64,000 bases of DNA from Janibacter sp. Soil728 (GTDB lineage Bacteria; Actinomycetota; Actinomycetes; Actinomycetales; Dermatophilaceae): assembly GCF_001428305.1 (NCBI RefSeq), contig NZ_LMRZ01000006.1, forward strand, positions 497,904 to 561,903, given 5' to 3'. Each line of letters opens with the position of its first letter. Positions within the stretch are counted from its first letter, which is position 1. Positions 1-8,426 of this stretch are shown here, in pieces. A program made the translations under genes and the position numbers. The notes beneath the pieces were generated by a model. It was not told where the DNA came from. It worked only from the letters and a program-made list of their open reading frames with translations, and ran no database searches.

Positions 1-270
1 GTGATCCTCATCACCGTCGTCGCCGGAGTGCTCGTCGTGCTGCGCCGTGACGGGGGGCTGTGGTGGAAGCTCGCGCTGGTCGGCCTCGTCGCGATCACCG
101 CCGGCCAGCTCGTCGGCACCTTCGGGTTCTTCGCGGTCTCCGGCCTGGACGGCGGGTACCGCTACTCCTGGGTGGCGAGCGTCCCGGCCCTCGTGCTCAA
201 TCTCGCTGGCCTCGGCCTGCTCGCTGCCGGCGCGATCGTCGGCCGTCGCGGTCAGGTGGCGGCCCGATGA
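1..270 (+). CDS. Membrane protein fragment (5' end cut by window)
   Basis: Reading frame open from the first base; the GTG at base 1 may be internal, so the true start probably lies upstream. The 89 visible residues hold three hydrophobic segments (about 1-15, 21-47 and 58-81) joined by short charged loops, so this is the C-terminal part of an integral membrane protein. Its TGA stop overlaps the ATG of the next gene, which suggests translational coupling with the amidotransferase. No family is recognised and no function is proposed. Confidence 0.55.
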   Translation: MILITVVAGVLVVLRRDGGLWWKLALVGLVAITAGQLVGTFGFFAVSGLDGGYRYSWVASVPALVLNLAGLGLLAAGAIVGRRGQVAAR

Positions 271-965
271 GCCTCCTCGTCGTCCAGCACCAGGACTCCT
301 GCCCGCCCGGCCGGGTCGGCCAGTGGTTGACCGAGGCCGGCGTCGAGCTCGACGTCCGCCGCCCCTACGCCGGCGACGCGCTCCCCGACGATCTCAGCGG
401 CCACGACGGCCTGCTCGTCCTCGGCGGCGAGATGAGCTGCGGCGACGACGAGGCGGCGCCGTGGCTGCCCGCCGTGCGCGAGCTCATCCGCACCGCGGCG
501 AAGGGGGCGACCCCCACCTTGGGCATCTGCCTGGGTCACCAGCTCGCATCGGTCGCCCTCGGCGGCGAGGTCGCGGTCAACCCTGCGGGCCGGACCCTTG
601 GTGTCCTCACCGTCTCTCCCACGCCAGAGCTGGCACAGGACGCACTCTTCGCCACGGCACAGGGCGGCCCCGTCGCCCAGTGGAACAACGATGTCGTGAC
701 GCGCCTGCCGGACGGCGCAGTGCGCCTGGCCGACAACGAGCGCGGCGACCTGCTGCTGGCGCGCCTCGCCCCGGCCGTCTGGGGCGTCCAGGGCCACCCC
801 GAGGCCGACCTGCACGTCGTCACCGGCTGGGCGGTCAAGGACTCGGGCTCCCCCGCCGTCGTCGGGATCGACCTGCCGGCGGTTCTCGGCGCGGTCAAGG
901 ACGCGCAGCCGCAGGTGGACGCCACCTGGCGCCCGGTGGCGCAGGCCTTCGCCGCGCTGCTCTGA
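267..965 (+). CDS. Type 1 glutamine amidotransferase (GATase1) protein
   Basis: 232 residues, starting at the ATG that overlaps the upstream stop. It carries the class I GATase triad: nucleophile Cys88 in LGICLGHQ, and His177 and Glu179 in GVQGHPEAD. The fold normally hydrolyses glutamine to supply ammonia to a synthase, but free-standing members of this kind, resembling the GMP-synthase GATase domain, often have unknown acceptors or act as gamma-glutamyl hydrolases. No synthetase lies beside it, so the substrate cannot be named. Cytoplasmic; no signal peptide. Confidence 0.85.
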   Translation: MSLLVVQHQDSCPPGRVGQWLTEAGVELDVRRPYAGDALPDDLSGHDGLLVLGGEMSCGDDEAAPWLPAVRELIRTAAKGATPTLGICLGHQLASVALGGEVAVNPAGRTLGVLTVSPTPELAQDALFATAQGGPVAQWNNDVVTRLPDGAVRLADNERGDLLLARLAPAVWGVQGHPEADLHVVTGWAVKDSGSPAVVGIDLPAVLGAVKDAQPQVDATWRPVAQAFAALL

Positions 966-994
966 CGCTGCTCCTGCGATCTGTCGGTGCGCCG

Positions 995-1687
995 TCAGAG
1001 CGCGATCGGACCCGGGAGGTCCTGCTGCACGACGGTACGCCGGGAGTCGACCGTGGCGTCCGGGTGGACGGTGAGGTCGAGCCGGACCAGGTCGTTGTCG
1101 TGGACCATCCACCGCGCGAGGGTCCAGTCGTCGCCGCTGGCGGTCACCTCGCGGTCACCGATCGCGTCACCGTGATCCCGGCGGAGCTCCTCGCGCGTCT
1201 CCTCGGCCCGGGACCCGGTGAGCTTGATGTCATCCACCGAGTCGATGACGCGGGCGGCCCCGACCGTCGGTCGTAGTGCTCGCACCCAGGCGTCCCCGAC
1301 CTCACCCGCCGTCTGGGCATCGGTCACCGAGACACCCTCGACGACCTCGTCCCAGGCCTGCGGCGATCCGGACAGCTCCACGCCTCGCGGCTCGCCGTCC
1401 TTGGTCACCGCCACGACGGTCACCCGGTGCTGCCCGCTCAGCTGGAAGACGTACCAGTCATCGACGAAGGGAGCGTCGATCGGCTCCGGCCGGGTGCCCT
1501 TGTCCCCCGCGAAGGTCGCGAGGTCCGGGTCCTTGTCCTCGAAGGCCTCGATCGTGCGTTCGCGCATCATGCCGTCACCCTCCTGCTCGCCGTCGGTGCC
1601 CTGGCCGCACCCGACCAGGCCCATCGTCGCGCCGACGACGACCGCCGCCACCATCGTCCGCTTGCGTCCCATGCCATCCATCCTCAT
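995..1687 (-). CDS. Putative lipoprotein paired with the WXG/HExxH gene
   Basis: About 230 residues. The N terminus has basic residues, a hydrophobic stretch and a lipobox LVGC (Cys27 from the first ATG), so it is predicted to be exported and lipid-anchored. ATGs at codons 1, 3 and 6 are all possible starts; the first is used here. The mature part is acidic and Trp/Val-rich with no motif I recognise. It follows the WXG100-like metallopeptidase gene by 3 bases on the same strand, so the two are very likely co-transcribed. A partner or immunity role is possible but is inference from position alone. Confidence 0.7.
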   Translation of the reverse strand: MRMDGMGRKRTMVAAVVVGATMGLVGCGQGTDGEQEGDGMMRERTIEAFEDKDPDLATFAGDKGTRPEPIDAPFVDDWYVFQLSGQHRVTVVAVTKDGEPRGVELSGSPQAWDEVVEGVSVTDAQTAGEVGDAWVRALRPTVGAARVIDSVDDIKLTGSRAEETREELRRDHGDAIGDREVTASGDDWTLARWMVHDNDLVRLDLTVHPDATVDSRRTVVQQDLPGPIAL

Positions 1688-1690
1688 CGA

Positions 1691-2728
1691 TCACCACAGC
1701 GGCCACCAGTCGTGCGCGGAGTCCCAGTCGTCTCCGTGCCGGTCGGCGTAGTTCTGCCCATCGGTGGACTGCTCGTACGAGACGGTCGGGTGCGTGCCCT
1801 CGAACATCTGCCGCACCTCCTCACGGCCTGCGGTCTCTGCCTCGGCGGGAGTGGCTCCGTCGGCCAAGGCCTGGTCGACCGCCTCGTGGTAGGCCTGCTC
1901 GTCGCCGCCCATGGGCACCTCGATGCCCTCGGACCTCGCCTGCTCGTTCCACGCCCACTTGTCCGACTGGCCCTCGATCTCCTCGTCGAGCTTGCCGTCG
2001 ATGTACTCCTGGCGAGTCGTGTCGCCGGTCTCGACGACCTGGTCGCGCGCATCCCACTGCGCGTGGTTGGCCTCGTGGATCAGTGTGCCGGGCGAGTCGT
2101 TGTACTGACGCTCGCCCTCCGGCAAGCTCGGGTCGTCAACACCGAAGGTGATGCTGTTGTCCCCCGCCTGGTAGAAGGCGCCGGTCGTCGAGTCGTCGTA
2201 CTTGATCTCGATGTCGTTGAGGCGCAACCACTCCAGGGTCTCGCGTCCCTCAGGAGTGGCCATCAGGTCGCGCGCCAGCTGCGAATCGCTGTCCAGCCCC
2301 TCGGGCATCTCGATGTCCGACCCCGGGTCACCGTCGGTCTCGTAGTCCTCAGCCTCCTTGCGGTCCCACCACCAGCGGTTGTCCCGGGCGTCGTTGTTGT
2401 CCGCGACGACATTCCCCGGTGGAGCGCTGCGGGGCGGGCCGGAGGGGGCACCGTCGCCACCTGCAGAGCCCTGCTCCTGCTGGTCGGCCTGCTCGGTGAG
2501 CCGTCGGGCGAAGTCGACCAACCGGTCGGCCGCCGAGGTCAGCTGGATCTGCGAACGTTGGACGGCCATCAGGAGATGCTCTGCGTCGGGTCCGTTCCAG
2601 CTGCCCTCGAGGACCAAGCGGGAGTCCTGCACCTGCTGCTGGCACCCGGAGAGCCCGTCCGCCGAGCCCCCGAGCTGACGCGCGATCTCGCGCAGTCGTC
2701 CTGGGTCGCCCCCATGGGTGACGCTCAT
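1691..2728 (-). CDS. WXG100-like N terminus fused to HExxH metallopeptidase-like domain
   Basis: 345 residues. Residues 1-85 form a predicted helical hairpin with a W-x-G turn (Trp44-Asn45-Gly46), the hallmark of ESX/WXG100 substrates. A Gly/Pro/Ser linker (about 88-105) leads to a C-terminal domain with HEANH at 218-222, a classic zinc HExxH motif; acidic residues near 249-251 could be a third ligand. There is no Sec signal, consistent with type VII export. A purine-rich Shine-Dalgarno (GGGGGAGG) precedes the ATG. The layout matches polymorphic toxin-like or cell-wall-active type VII effectors. No ESX secretion gene lies in this window, so the export route is inferred. Confidence 0.7.
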   Translation of the reverse strand: MSVTHGGDPGRLREIARQLGGSADGLSGCQQQVQDSRLVLEGSWNGPDAEHLLMAVQRSQIQLTSAADRLVDFARRLTEQADQQEQGSAGGDGAPSGPPRSAPPGNVVADNNDARDNRWWWDRKEAEDYETDGDPGSDIEMPEGLDSDSQLARDLMATPEGRETLEWLRLNDIEIKYDDSTTGAFYQAGDNSITFGVDDPSLPEGERQYNDSPGTLIHEANHAQWDARDQVVETGDTTRQEYIDGKLDEEIEGQSDKWAWNEQARSEGIEVPMGGDEQAYHEAVDQALADGATPAEAETAGREEVRQMFEGTHPTVSYEQSTDGQNYADRHGDDWDSAHDWWPLW

Positions 2729-2803
2729 GTCCTCCCCCTTCGTCTGTTGCGCTCCAACCTAAGGACCATCTACGAGGACCGCGATGGGGAGGGCTCCCCC
2801 GCG

Positions 2804-3313
2804 TCAGGCCGCAGGGACAGGGACCACGAGCGCGGTGGCGATCGCGGCCGTGCCCTCACCCCGACCGGTGAGCCCCAGCCCGTCCGTCGTCGTCCCGCTG
2901 ACGCTCACCGGGGCACCGCAGGCACGGGACATCGCCTGCTGGGCCTCATCACGTCGGGCACCGATCTTGGGCCGGTTGCCGACCACCTGCACCGCGATGT
3001 TGCCGATCTCGAAGCCGGCCTCGCGCACCAGGCGGGCCGCCTCGGTGAGCAGGGTGACCCCCGAGGCGCCGGCGAGCTCCGGCCGGCCGGTCCCGAAGTG
3101 CTGTCCGAGGTCGCCGATCCCCGCCGCGGCGAAGAGCGCGTCGCAGGCCGCGTGGCAGGCGACGTCGGCGTCCGAGTGCCCCTCGAGCCCGACCTCGCCG
3201 GGCCACAGCAGACCGCCGACCCAGAGCTCACGCCCCGAGTCGGCCGCAGCGAAGGCGTGGACGTCGACACCGATCCCGGTCCGCGGCAGCCTGTCGGTGT
3301 GGTTCGCAGTCAT
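2804..3313 (-). CDS. ispF: 2-C-methyl-D-erythritol 2,4-cyclodiphosphate synthase
   Basis: 169 residues, full length for IspF. It converts CDP-methylerythritol 2-phosphate to the cyclic diphosphate in the MEP isoprenoid pathway. Metal ligands are visible: Asp17 and His19 in GIGVDVHAF and His54 after GHSDAD; the C-terminal [13 protein letters not shown] signature is also present. The ATG at 3313 is the only methionine near the domain start. The frame stays open further upstream, but that stretch is antisense to the flavin oxidoreductase gene. ispD lies about 1.1 kb away on the same strand, with that oppositely oriented gene inserted between, so the usual ispD-ispF adjacency is broken. Confidence 0.95.
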   Translation of the reverse strand: MTANHTDRLPRTGIGVDVHAFAAADSGRELWVGGLLWPGEVGLEGHSDADVACHAACDALFAAAGIGDLGQHFGTGRPELAGASGVTLLTEAARLVREAGFEIGNIAVQVVGNRPKIGARRDEAQQAMSRACGAPVSVSGTTTDGLGLTGRGEGTAAIATALVVPVPAA

Positions 3314-3334
3314 GGCGACAGTCTCCCAGCCGGG

Positions 3335-4438
3335 ATGGACTCCGAGCACGCTGGCGTTGCACCCACCGTGGACCCCCTCGACTCGATCGTCATCGGCGCC
3401 GGGCAGGCAGGGCTCTCTGCGTCCTTCCACCTGCGGCGCCTCGGGATCGGGCACCTCGTGCTGGACGCCAACGAGCGCGCTGGCGGGGCGTGGCAGCACC
3501 GGTGGGACTCGCTGACGATGGCCGACGTCCACGGTGTCGCTGACCTGCCCGATGCTCCAGCGCCCGGTGGGTCGGGCGATCGTGCCAGCCAGGTCATCGC
3601 TCGCTGGTTCGACGACTACGAGGAGACCCACGACCTGCCGGTCCTGCGTCCGGTGCGCGTGGACTCGGTGCGCGACGAGGGCGGGCTGCTCGTCGTGCGC
3701 TCGGGTGATCGCCGCTGGACCACCCGCACGCTGGTCAACGCCACGGGCACGTGGACCCACCCCTTCGTCCCGACCTACCGCGGCCAGCGCGACTTCGCCG
3801 GGGAGCAGTGGCACACGGTCGCCTACCCGGGAGCAGAGCATTTCCGTGGCAAGCGCGTCGTGGTCGTCGGCGGCGGCGCGTCCGCCGTCCAGCTCATCGG
3901 GGAGATCGCGCCCATCGCCGAGGTCACCTGGGTCACACGCCGACCACCGGTGTGGAACAAGGACTTCTCCGGCCGGGAGGCCATCGAGCTCGTCGAGCGT
4001 CGGGTGCGCGAAGGGAGGCCCCCCGCCAGCGTCGTCTCGGTCACCGGCCTGCACCTGCGACCGCAGGAGATGGCCGCCGCGCGCACCGGCGTCTACGGCC
4101 GGCGGCGCCCGATGTTCGAGCGGATCGAGGCAGACGGCGTGCGCTGGGCCGACGGCAGCATCGAGCGGGCCGACGCGATCCTCTGGGCGACCGGGTTTCG
4201 TCCGGCCGTGCGGCATCTCGCGCCGCTGGGGCTGCGCAGCCCCGAGGGCGGGATCGCGCTCCTGCCCGGCACTCGCGATGTGCAGACCTCCGTCACCAGC
4301 GCCGTCGACCCTCGGGTGCAGCTCGTGGGCTACGGCCCCTCGGCGAGCACGATCGGCGGCAACCGGGCCGGCCGCGCTGCGGCCCTCGCCGTGCGCCACC
4401 ACCTGGCCGCACGGACCCCTGAACCTGCATTGCCCTAG
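3335..4438 (+). CDS. FAD-dependent oxidoreductase (flavin monooxygenase/CzcO-like)
   Basis: Up to 367 residues. Two Rossmann motifs are visible: GAGQAG (about 21-26) for FAD and GGGASA (about 179-184) for NAD(P)H, with the ATG motif (NATGTW) between them and a second one (WATGF) near the C terminus. This order is typical of flavin-containing monooxygenase/CzcO-like enzymes. The ATG at 3335 leaves only 21 bases to the divergent ispF start, so GTG 3368 (356 residues) is a credible alternative. The gene lies between ispF and ispD in opposite orientation, like an insertion in that operon. Its stop falls inside a palindrome shared with the end of ispD. Substrate unknown. Confidence 0.8.
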   Translation: MDSEHAGVAPTVDPLDSIVIGAGQAGLSASFHLRRLGIGHLVLDANERAGGAWQHRWDSLTMADVHGVADLPDAPAPGGSGDRASQVIARWFDDYEETHDLPVLRPVRVDSVRDEGGLLVVRSGDRRWTTRTLVNATGTWTHPFVPTYRGQRDFAGEQWHTVAYPGAEHFRGKRVVVVGGGASAVQLIGEIAPIAEVTWVTRRPPVWNKDFSGREAIELVERRVREGRPPASVVSVTGLHLRPQEMAAARTGVYGRRRPMFERIEADGVRWADGSIERADAILWATGFRPAVRHLAPLGLRSPEGGIALLPGTRDVQTSVTSAVDPRVQLVGYGPSASTIGGNRAGRAAALAVRHHLAARTPEPALP

Positions 4439-4446
4439 GGCAATGC
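4418..4446 (+). repeat. Dispersed 3'-end hairpin repeat, copy A
   Basis: A 29-base unit beginning CCTGAACC, followed by arms GCATTGCC and GGCAATGC. With one flanking base each side (4426-4447) it is a perfect 22-base palindrome. The central CCTAGG supplies TAG stops to both convergent genes (flavin oxidoreductase and ispD). Two related copies lie at 16773-16834; in each case the unit reads in the sense direction of the gene that ends there, as a terminator-type repeat would. Confidence 0.75.
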
Positions 4447-5118
4447 AGACCAGCGGTCAGTCAGGAGACGCTCGGCGCGGGCCAGGTCGTCCGGCGTCGT
4501 CACCTTGAGCGCCCGGTGATCGCCCTCGACGACGAGCACGTCGTGCCCGAGGGCCTCGACGAGCGCTGCGTCGTCGGTGGCCGCGGCGCCGGCCGCGTGC
4601 GCAGCCGTGAGGATGCCCCGGACAAAGCCCTGCGGGGTCTGCACGGCACGCAGCGACTCCCGAAGCGGGGTGTCGACGATGAGCCCACCCGCATCGATGA
4701 CCTTGACGGTGTCGATGACCGCGACCCCGGGGACGGCTCCGACCGCTCCGGCAGCCAGTGCCGCGAGCACCCGCTCGAAGACCCCGACCGGTGTCAGGCA
4801 CCGGGCCGCGTCGTGGACGAGGACCCGGTCGACGTGGTCGGACAGCACGGCCAGACCTGCCGAGACCGACTCAGAGCGCTCGGCGCCTCCCGGCACGACC
4901 TCGGCGCGGGCATCCGCCAGGTCGAGGCACGCCACGATCGAGCGCGCCTCGTCGACGAATGCCTGCGGGACGACCACGACCACCTCACCGGGGCGAGAGG
5001 CGAGCACCCCGCGCAGCGCGTGCTCGAGGATCGTCACGCCCGCCAGCTCGACGAAGGCCTTGGGGCGGTCCGCTCCCAGTCGCGTGCCTGACCCGGCAGC
5101 GACGACGACGACGCCCAC
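4435..5118 (-). CDS. ispD: 2-C-methyl-D-erythritol 4-phosphate cytidylyltransferase
   Basis: 227 residues from GTG 5118. It transfers CMP from CTP to methylerythritol 4-phosphate, upstream of IspF in the MEP pathway. The nucleotide-binding signature AAGSGTRLG followed by RPKAF begins at residue 7, so little can be missing at the N terminus, and no in-frame ATG or TTG fits upstream. The start codon lies inside the arm of a 15-bp hairpin just downstream of carD, an arrangement that could limit translation. It follows carD on the same strand, as in many actinobacteria, and shares its terminal CTAG with the convergent flavin oxidoreductase. Confidence 0.93.
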   Translation of the reverse strand: MGVVVVAAGSGTRLGADRPKAFVELAGVTILEHALRGVLASRPGEVVVVVPQAFVDEARSIVACLDLADARAEVVPGGAERSESVSAGLAVLSDHVDRVLVHDAARCLTPVGVFERVLAALAAGAVGAVPGVAVIDTVKVIDAGGLIVDTPLRESLRAVQTPQGFVRGILTAAHAAGAAATDDAALVEALGHDVLVVEGDHRALKVTTPDDLARAERLLTDRWSALP

Positions 5119-5142
5119 ACCGTGATCGGTGTGGGCGTCGTC
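5107..5142 (-). promoter_or_regulatory. 15-bp hairpin between carD and ispD covering the ispD start
   Basis: Perfect arms 5107-5121 and 5128-5142 with the 6-base loop 5122-5127. It lies 31 bases downstream of the carD stop and includes the GTG start of ispD (5116-5118). No T-tract follows, so it is not a standard intrinsic terminator. It could separate expression of carD from ispD or hide the ispD start. Confidence 0.6.
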
Positions 5143-5173
5143 GATGCTGTCTGTGGTGCTCAGGACACTGTCC

Positions 5174-5656
5174 TCAGGACGCCAGGACCTCGTCGAGGAT
5201 GACCTCGGCCTTGTCCTCGTCCGTCTTCTCGGCGAGCGCGAGCTCGGAGACGAGGATCTGGCGTGCCTTGGCCAGCATCCGCTTCTCACCGGCGGACAGG
5301 CCGCGGTCCTTCTCGCGGCGCCACAGGTCGCGGACGACCTCTGACACCTTGATGACATCGCCCGAGGCCAACTTCTCGAGGTTGGCCTTGTAGCGGCGCG
5401 ACCAGTTGGTCGGCTCCTCGGCGTGCGGCATGCGCAGCACCTCGAAGACTCGGTTCAAGCCCTCCTTGCCCACGACATCGCGGACACCCACGAGGTCGCA
5501 GTTCTCGGCGGGCACCTCGATGGTCAGGTCACCCTGAGCCACCTTGAGCTTGAGGTACTGCTTTTCCTCACCCTTGATCTTGCGCATCTTGATCTCTTCG
5601 ATCAGAGCAGCCCCATGGTGGGGGTACACGACCGTCTCGCCGACCTTGAAAACCAT
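5174..5656 (-). CDS. carD: CarD-family RNA polymerase-binding transcription regulator
   Basis: 160 residues, the usual CarD length. The N-terminal RNAP-interaction (Tudor-like) domain starts [15 protein letters not shown]; the helical C-terminal DNA-binding part includes the conserved NWSRRYKAN segment with its tryptophan. CarD stabilises RNA polymerase open complexes at sigmaA promoters and controls rRNA and housekeeping transcription in mycobacteria. An AT-richer 155-base gap, with room for divergent promoters, separates it from the plus-strand lipoprotein gene. ispD follows, as in M. tuberculosis. Confidence 0.95.
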   Translation of the reverse strand: MVFKVGETVVYPHHGAALIEEIKMRKIKGEEKQYLKLKVAQGDLTIEVPAENCDLVGVRDVVGKEGLNRVFEVLRMPHAEEPTNWSRRYKANLEKLASGDVIKVSEVVRDLWRREKDRGLSAGEKRMLAKARQILVSELALAEKTDEDKAEVILDEVLAS

Positions 5657-5798
5657 GTGGAGATTTCCCCTTTCGCGACCTCAAGATTACCACGGCGTGT
5701 CGTACGTCGCACAGTCGCCCGACGCGCCAGAATGCCCCTTCGCGTGCGCGCGTCGAGAACACGACCGTACCCACGACGAACCGGTCCCGCGCTCCCGC

Positions 5799-5804
5799 TA
5801 GGCT
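5799..5804 (+). promoter_or_regulatory. -10 box TAGGCT of a leaderless-type promoter
   Basis: TAGGCT fits the actinobacterial TANNNT -10 element and ends 7 bases before the GTG at 5812, with no Shine-Dalgarno between. Transcription would begin at or next to the start codon. Confidence 0.5.
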
Positions 5805-5811
5805 GTGCCCC

Positions 5812-6327
5812 GTGAAGCGCAACCTCCTCACCCGCACCCCTGTCATCGCTCTGGCCGCGGCCCTGGCGGCCGGCACGGCTGGCTGCACGGTCACCTCGCC
5901 GTTCCAGACGGCCGAGACCGCCTCCTTGGCCGACGGCGTTCCCGTCGACCTCGCCTCCGCGCAGGTGCGTAACTTCGCCCTGATCAGCGGGGAGAAGGGG
6001 GGCGACGCCACCGTCATCGGCGCCGTCGAGAACGTCAGCGGCAAGGAGCTGACCCTCACGGTCGCGATCCCGGGCGGCAGCAAGGCCGAGACCAAGATCC
6101 CCGCCCATGCCACCGTCGGCCTCAGTGATGACGGTCTGATGACCCTCACCAAGATCCCCGCACCTCCCGGCGACATGATCGAGATCGAGATCAGCGACGG
6201 CACCGAGTCCACCCCGGTCCTGGCTCCGGTCCTCATCCCGACCGGCTACTACGAGGACTACGCCCCCAAGGGCTGGACCCCCGCCCCGACGCCCAGTGCC
6301 TCGGAGAGCCCGGCCGAGGGCCACTGA
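5812..6327 (+). CDS. Putative exported lipoprotein
   Basis: 171 residues from a GTG that appears leaderless. The signal peptide has basic residues (MKRNLL), an Ala/Leu-rich core and a lipobox ending TAGC (Cys25), so it is predicted to be lipid-anchored outside the membrane. The mature part resembles a compact beta domain (about 45-150) followed by a Pro/Ser/Glu-rich tail. Similar small lipoproteins next to carD are common in actinobacteria but have no assigned function that I can support. It converges on regX3 with a strong shared terminator between them. Confidence 0.8.
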   Translation: MKRNLLTRTPVIALAAALAAGTAGCTVTSPFQTAETASLADGVPVDLASAQVRNFALISGEKGGDATVIGAVENVSGKELTLTVAIPGGSKAETKIPAHATVGLSDDGLMTLTKIPAPPGDMIEIEISDGTESTPVLAPVLIPTGYYEDYAPKGWTPAPTPSASESPAEGH

Positions 6328-6348
6328 GCCCCCTTCCCGTACTCACGA

Positions 6349-6385
6349 CGAGAGGCCGGCACCCGTGACGGGTGCCGGCCTCTCG
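6349..6385. terminator. Bidirectional hairpin terminator between lipoprotein gene and regX3
   Basis: Perfect 16-bp arms (6349-6364 and 6370-6385) with a 5-base loop, GC-rich and without a strong T-tract. It sits midway between two convergent stop codons, so it can serve both transcripts. Confidence 0.75.
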
Positions 6386-6406
6386 CGTCCGCCGGGGTGA
6401 GAGCGC

Positions 6407-7087
6407 TCAGCTCTCGAACTTGTAGCCCAACCCCCGCACGGTGACGATGTGCACCGGCTTGGCCGGATCGGGCTCGATCTTGGCCCGCAGCCGCTTGACG
6501 TGCACGTCCAGCGTCTTGGTGTCCCCCACGTAGTCACTGCCCCACACGCGGTCGATGAGCTGCACCCGGGTGAGCACGCGGCCCACATTGCGCAGGAGCA
6601 TCTCGAGCAGCTCGAACTCCTTGAGTGGCAGCGGGACCTGCGACCCTCCGACGGAGACGACGTGCCGGTCGATGTCCATGCGCACCGGCCCGCCCTCGAT
6701 GGTCGCGGGGAGCAGCTCCTCGGGCTCGCTGTTGCGGCGCAGCACCGCCTTGATGCGCGCCAGGAGCTCACGTGAGCTGTAGGGCTTGGTGACGTAGTCG
6801 TCGGCGCCGATCTCCAGCCCCACGACCTTGTCGATCTCGCCGTCCTTGGCCGTGAGCATGATGACCGGGACATTGGACCGCTGCCGGATGGCCCGGCAGA
6901 CGTCGATCCCCGACAGCCCGGGGAGCATGAGGTCGAGCAGGACGAGGTCCGCGCCGTCCGCGTCGAAGGCGGCGATGGCGTCGGGGCCGGTCTCGGCGAC
7001 GGCGACGTCGTACCCCTCCTTGTTGAGCAGGTAGGACAGCGGGTCGGAGAAGGACACCTCGTCCTCGACCACGAGGATGCGGGTCAT
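6407..7087 (-). CDS. regX3: Phosphate-responsive response regulator RegX3 (OmpR/PhoB family)
   Basis: 226 residues. The receiver domain has Asp52 as phospho-acceptor (LVLLDLMLPG) and Lys101 in TKPYSS. The C-terminal winged helix ends in the recognition-helix region VHVKRLRAKIEP and the VRGLGYKFE hairpin. RegX3 is the actinobacterial PhoP/PhoB-type regulator that activates pst, phoU and related genes under phosphate limitation by binding PHO boxes. Its ATG overlaps the senX3 stop by 4 bases. Candidate PHO boxes occur in this window upstream of phoU, ppk and pstS. Confidence 0.94.
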   Translation of the reverse strand: MTRILVVEDEVSFSDPLSYLLNKEGYDVAVAETGPDAIAAFDADGADLVLLDLMLPGLSGIDVCRAIRQRSNVPVIMLTAKDGEIDKVVGLEIGADDYVTKPYSSRELLARIKAVLRRNSEPEELLPATIEGGPVRMDIDRHVVSVGGSQVPLPLKEFELLEMLLRNVGRVLTRVQLIDRVWGSDYVGDTKTLDVHVKRLRAKIEPDPAKPVHIVTVRGLGYKFES

Positions 7088-8271
7088 GAGCGGGACTCCT
7101 TGGGGGTGACGGGGATGCTGGGGATGGGGGTCGTCTGGCCGTCGGACTCGAGCGAGTCGACGGCGGCGGGCAGGCGGATGGTGAAGGTGGATCCGTGGGC
7201 GCCATCGCTCCACACCTGGATGTCGCCCCCGTGGTTGGCGCAGATGTGCTTGACGATCGACAGGCCGAGACCGGTCCCCCCGGTCGCTCGGGAGCGGGCC
7301 ATGTCCAAGCGGTAGAAGCGCTCGAAGATGCGTGTCTGCTCGTGCTCCGGGATGCCGGGGCCTTGGTCGGTCACGGCGATCTCGACGGTGCCCTCGTGCA
7401 GGCGGGCGCCGACCCCCACCGCGGTGTCGGGGTCGGAGTAGGAGATGGCGTTGCCGACGAGGTTGCGCACCGCGGTGATGAGCATGTCCTCGTCACCGCG
7501 CACGTAGAGGTCCTCGGCGACCTTGTCGGTCAGCGTGATGTTCTTCGCCTCGGCCCCGATGCGCAGGTGCTCCAGGGCCAGCGCCACGACGTCCTCGACC
7601 TCGACGATCTGCGGGTCCTGGAGCACGGGGGTGCCCTGGAGCCGAGAGAGCTCGACGATCTCCTTGATCAGGCTCGACAGGCGGACGGCTTCGCCCTGCA
7701 TCCGCCGGGCGAAGCGGTCCACGGCCTCTGGGTCGTCCTTGGCGTCCATGACCGCCTCGGCGAGCAGCGAGATCCCCCCGACCGGCGTCTTGAGCTCGTG
7801 GCTGACATTGGCGACGAAGTCGCGGCGGGTCTCCTCGACCCGATGCCCCTGGGTCTGGTCGTCGACGAGCAGGAGCAGGTGCTTGGCACCGAGCGGGGCG
7901 ACGCGCGCGGCGACGTAGACGACGGAGCCGAGCCCGGGACGGGACAGCTCGAGGTGCGTCTCTCGGATGACCCCGTCGCGAGCGACCTGCGTGACCATCC
8001 GCAACAGCTCGGGGTGCGCGAGGCGGGCGTTGCGCACGAGGCCGTACGTGATGGCCGCGGGAGATGTCGTCACGACACCGCCGTCTTGGTCGAGCACCAC
8101 CCCGGAGGAGCTCAGCACGGCCAGGACGTCGCCGACACCACGAGGGATCTCGGGTTCGGGCTCGGGTGGGATGGCACGCTCCCGGTCGCTCATGGCGATC
8201 GCCGCCCACACGAGGAAGCCGATGAGCAGACCGGCGGCGCCACCGAGAATTGCCGCGGTCGTTGGCTGCAC
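7084..8271 (-). CDS. senX3: Phosphate sensor histidine kinase SenX3
   Basis: 395 residues from GTG 8271; ATG 8301 is an alternative. One clear N-terminal membrane segment (about 7-26), then a PAS-like region (about 45-140), the dimerisation H-box with His158 in VSHELKTP, and HATPase motifs N (NLVGNAISYS), G1 (DQGPGIP), F and G2 (GTGLGLSIVKH). It phosphorylates RegX3 and is restrained by PhoU and the Pst transporter when phosphate is plentiful. Characterised SenX3 proteins have two membrane segments; only one is obvious here. Divergent from phoU. Confidence 0.93.
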   Translation of the reverse strand: MQPTTAAILGGAAGLLIGFLVWAAIAMSDRERAIPPEPEPEIPRGVGDVLAVLSSSGVVLDQDGGVVTTSPAAITYGLVRNARLAHPELLRMVTQVARDGVIRETHLELSRPGLGSVVYVAARVAPLGAKHLLLLVDDQTQGHRVEETRRDFVANVSHELKTPVGGISLLAEAVMDAKDDPEAVDRFARRMQGEAVRLSSLIKEIVELSRLQGTPVLQDPQIVEVEDVVALALEHLRIGAEAKNITLTDKVAEDLYVRGDEDMLITAVRNLVGNAISYSDPDTAVGVGARLHEGTVEIAVTDQGPGIPEHEQTRIFERFYRLDMARSRATGGTGLGLSIVKHICANHGGDIQVWSDGAHGSTFTIRLPAAVDSLESDGQTTPIPSIPVTPKESRS

Positions 8272-8342
8272 GTCACCGAGAGTACTTCTCCCACGAGGCA
8301 TGCTGGGACCGGGATGCTCTTCCACGGTCGGGCGCCCGCGAT

Positions 8343-8385
8343 GTTCACCTGTGCGCTGCAAAGTGTTCACAAGGGCCGCGTTCAC
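8343..8385 (+). promoter_or_regulatory. Candidate PHO box between senX3 and phoU
   Basis: GTTCAC occurs at 8343, 8365 and 8380. The first two are 22 bases apart, two units of the 11-base direct repeat bound by PhoP/RegX3-type regulators; the unit between them is degenerate and the third lies 15 bases on. Its position in the senX3-phoU divergent region matches autoregulated Pho promoters of actinomycetes. Confidence 0.6.
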
Positions 8386-8426
8386 TGTGCCGGGACCCGA
8401 GCCCGACCACTACCGAAGGGGGCGCC

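Noticed and set aside
2804..4402. ispF as the C-terminal part of a 532-residue fusion protein
   Set aside because: The added N-terminal part is antisense to the flavin oxidoreductase gene; IspF is complete from ATG 3313.
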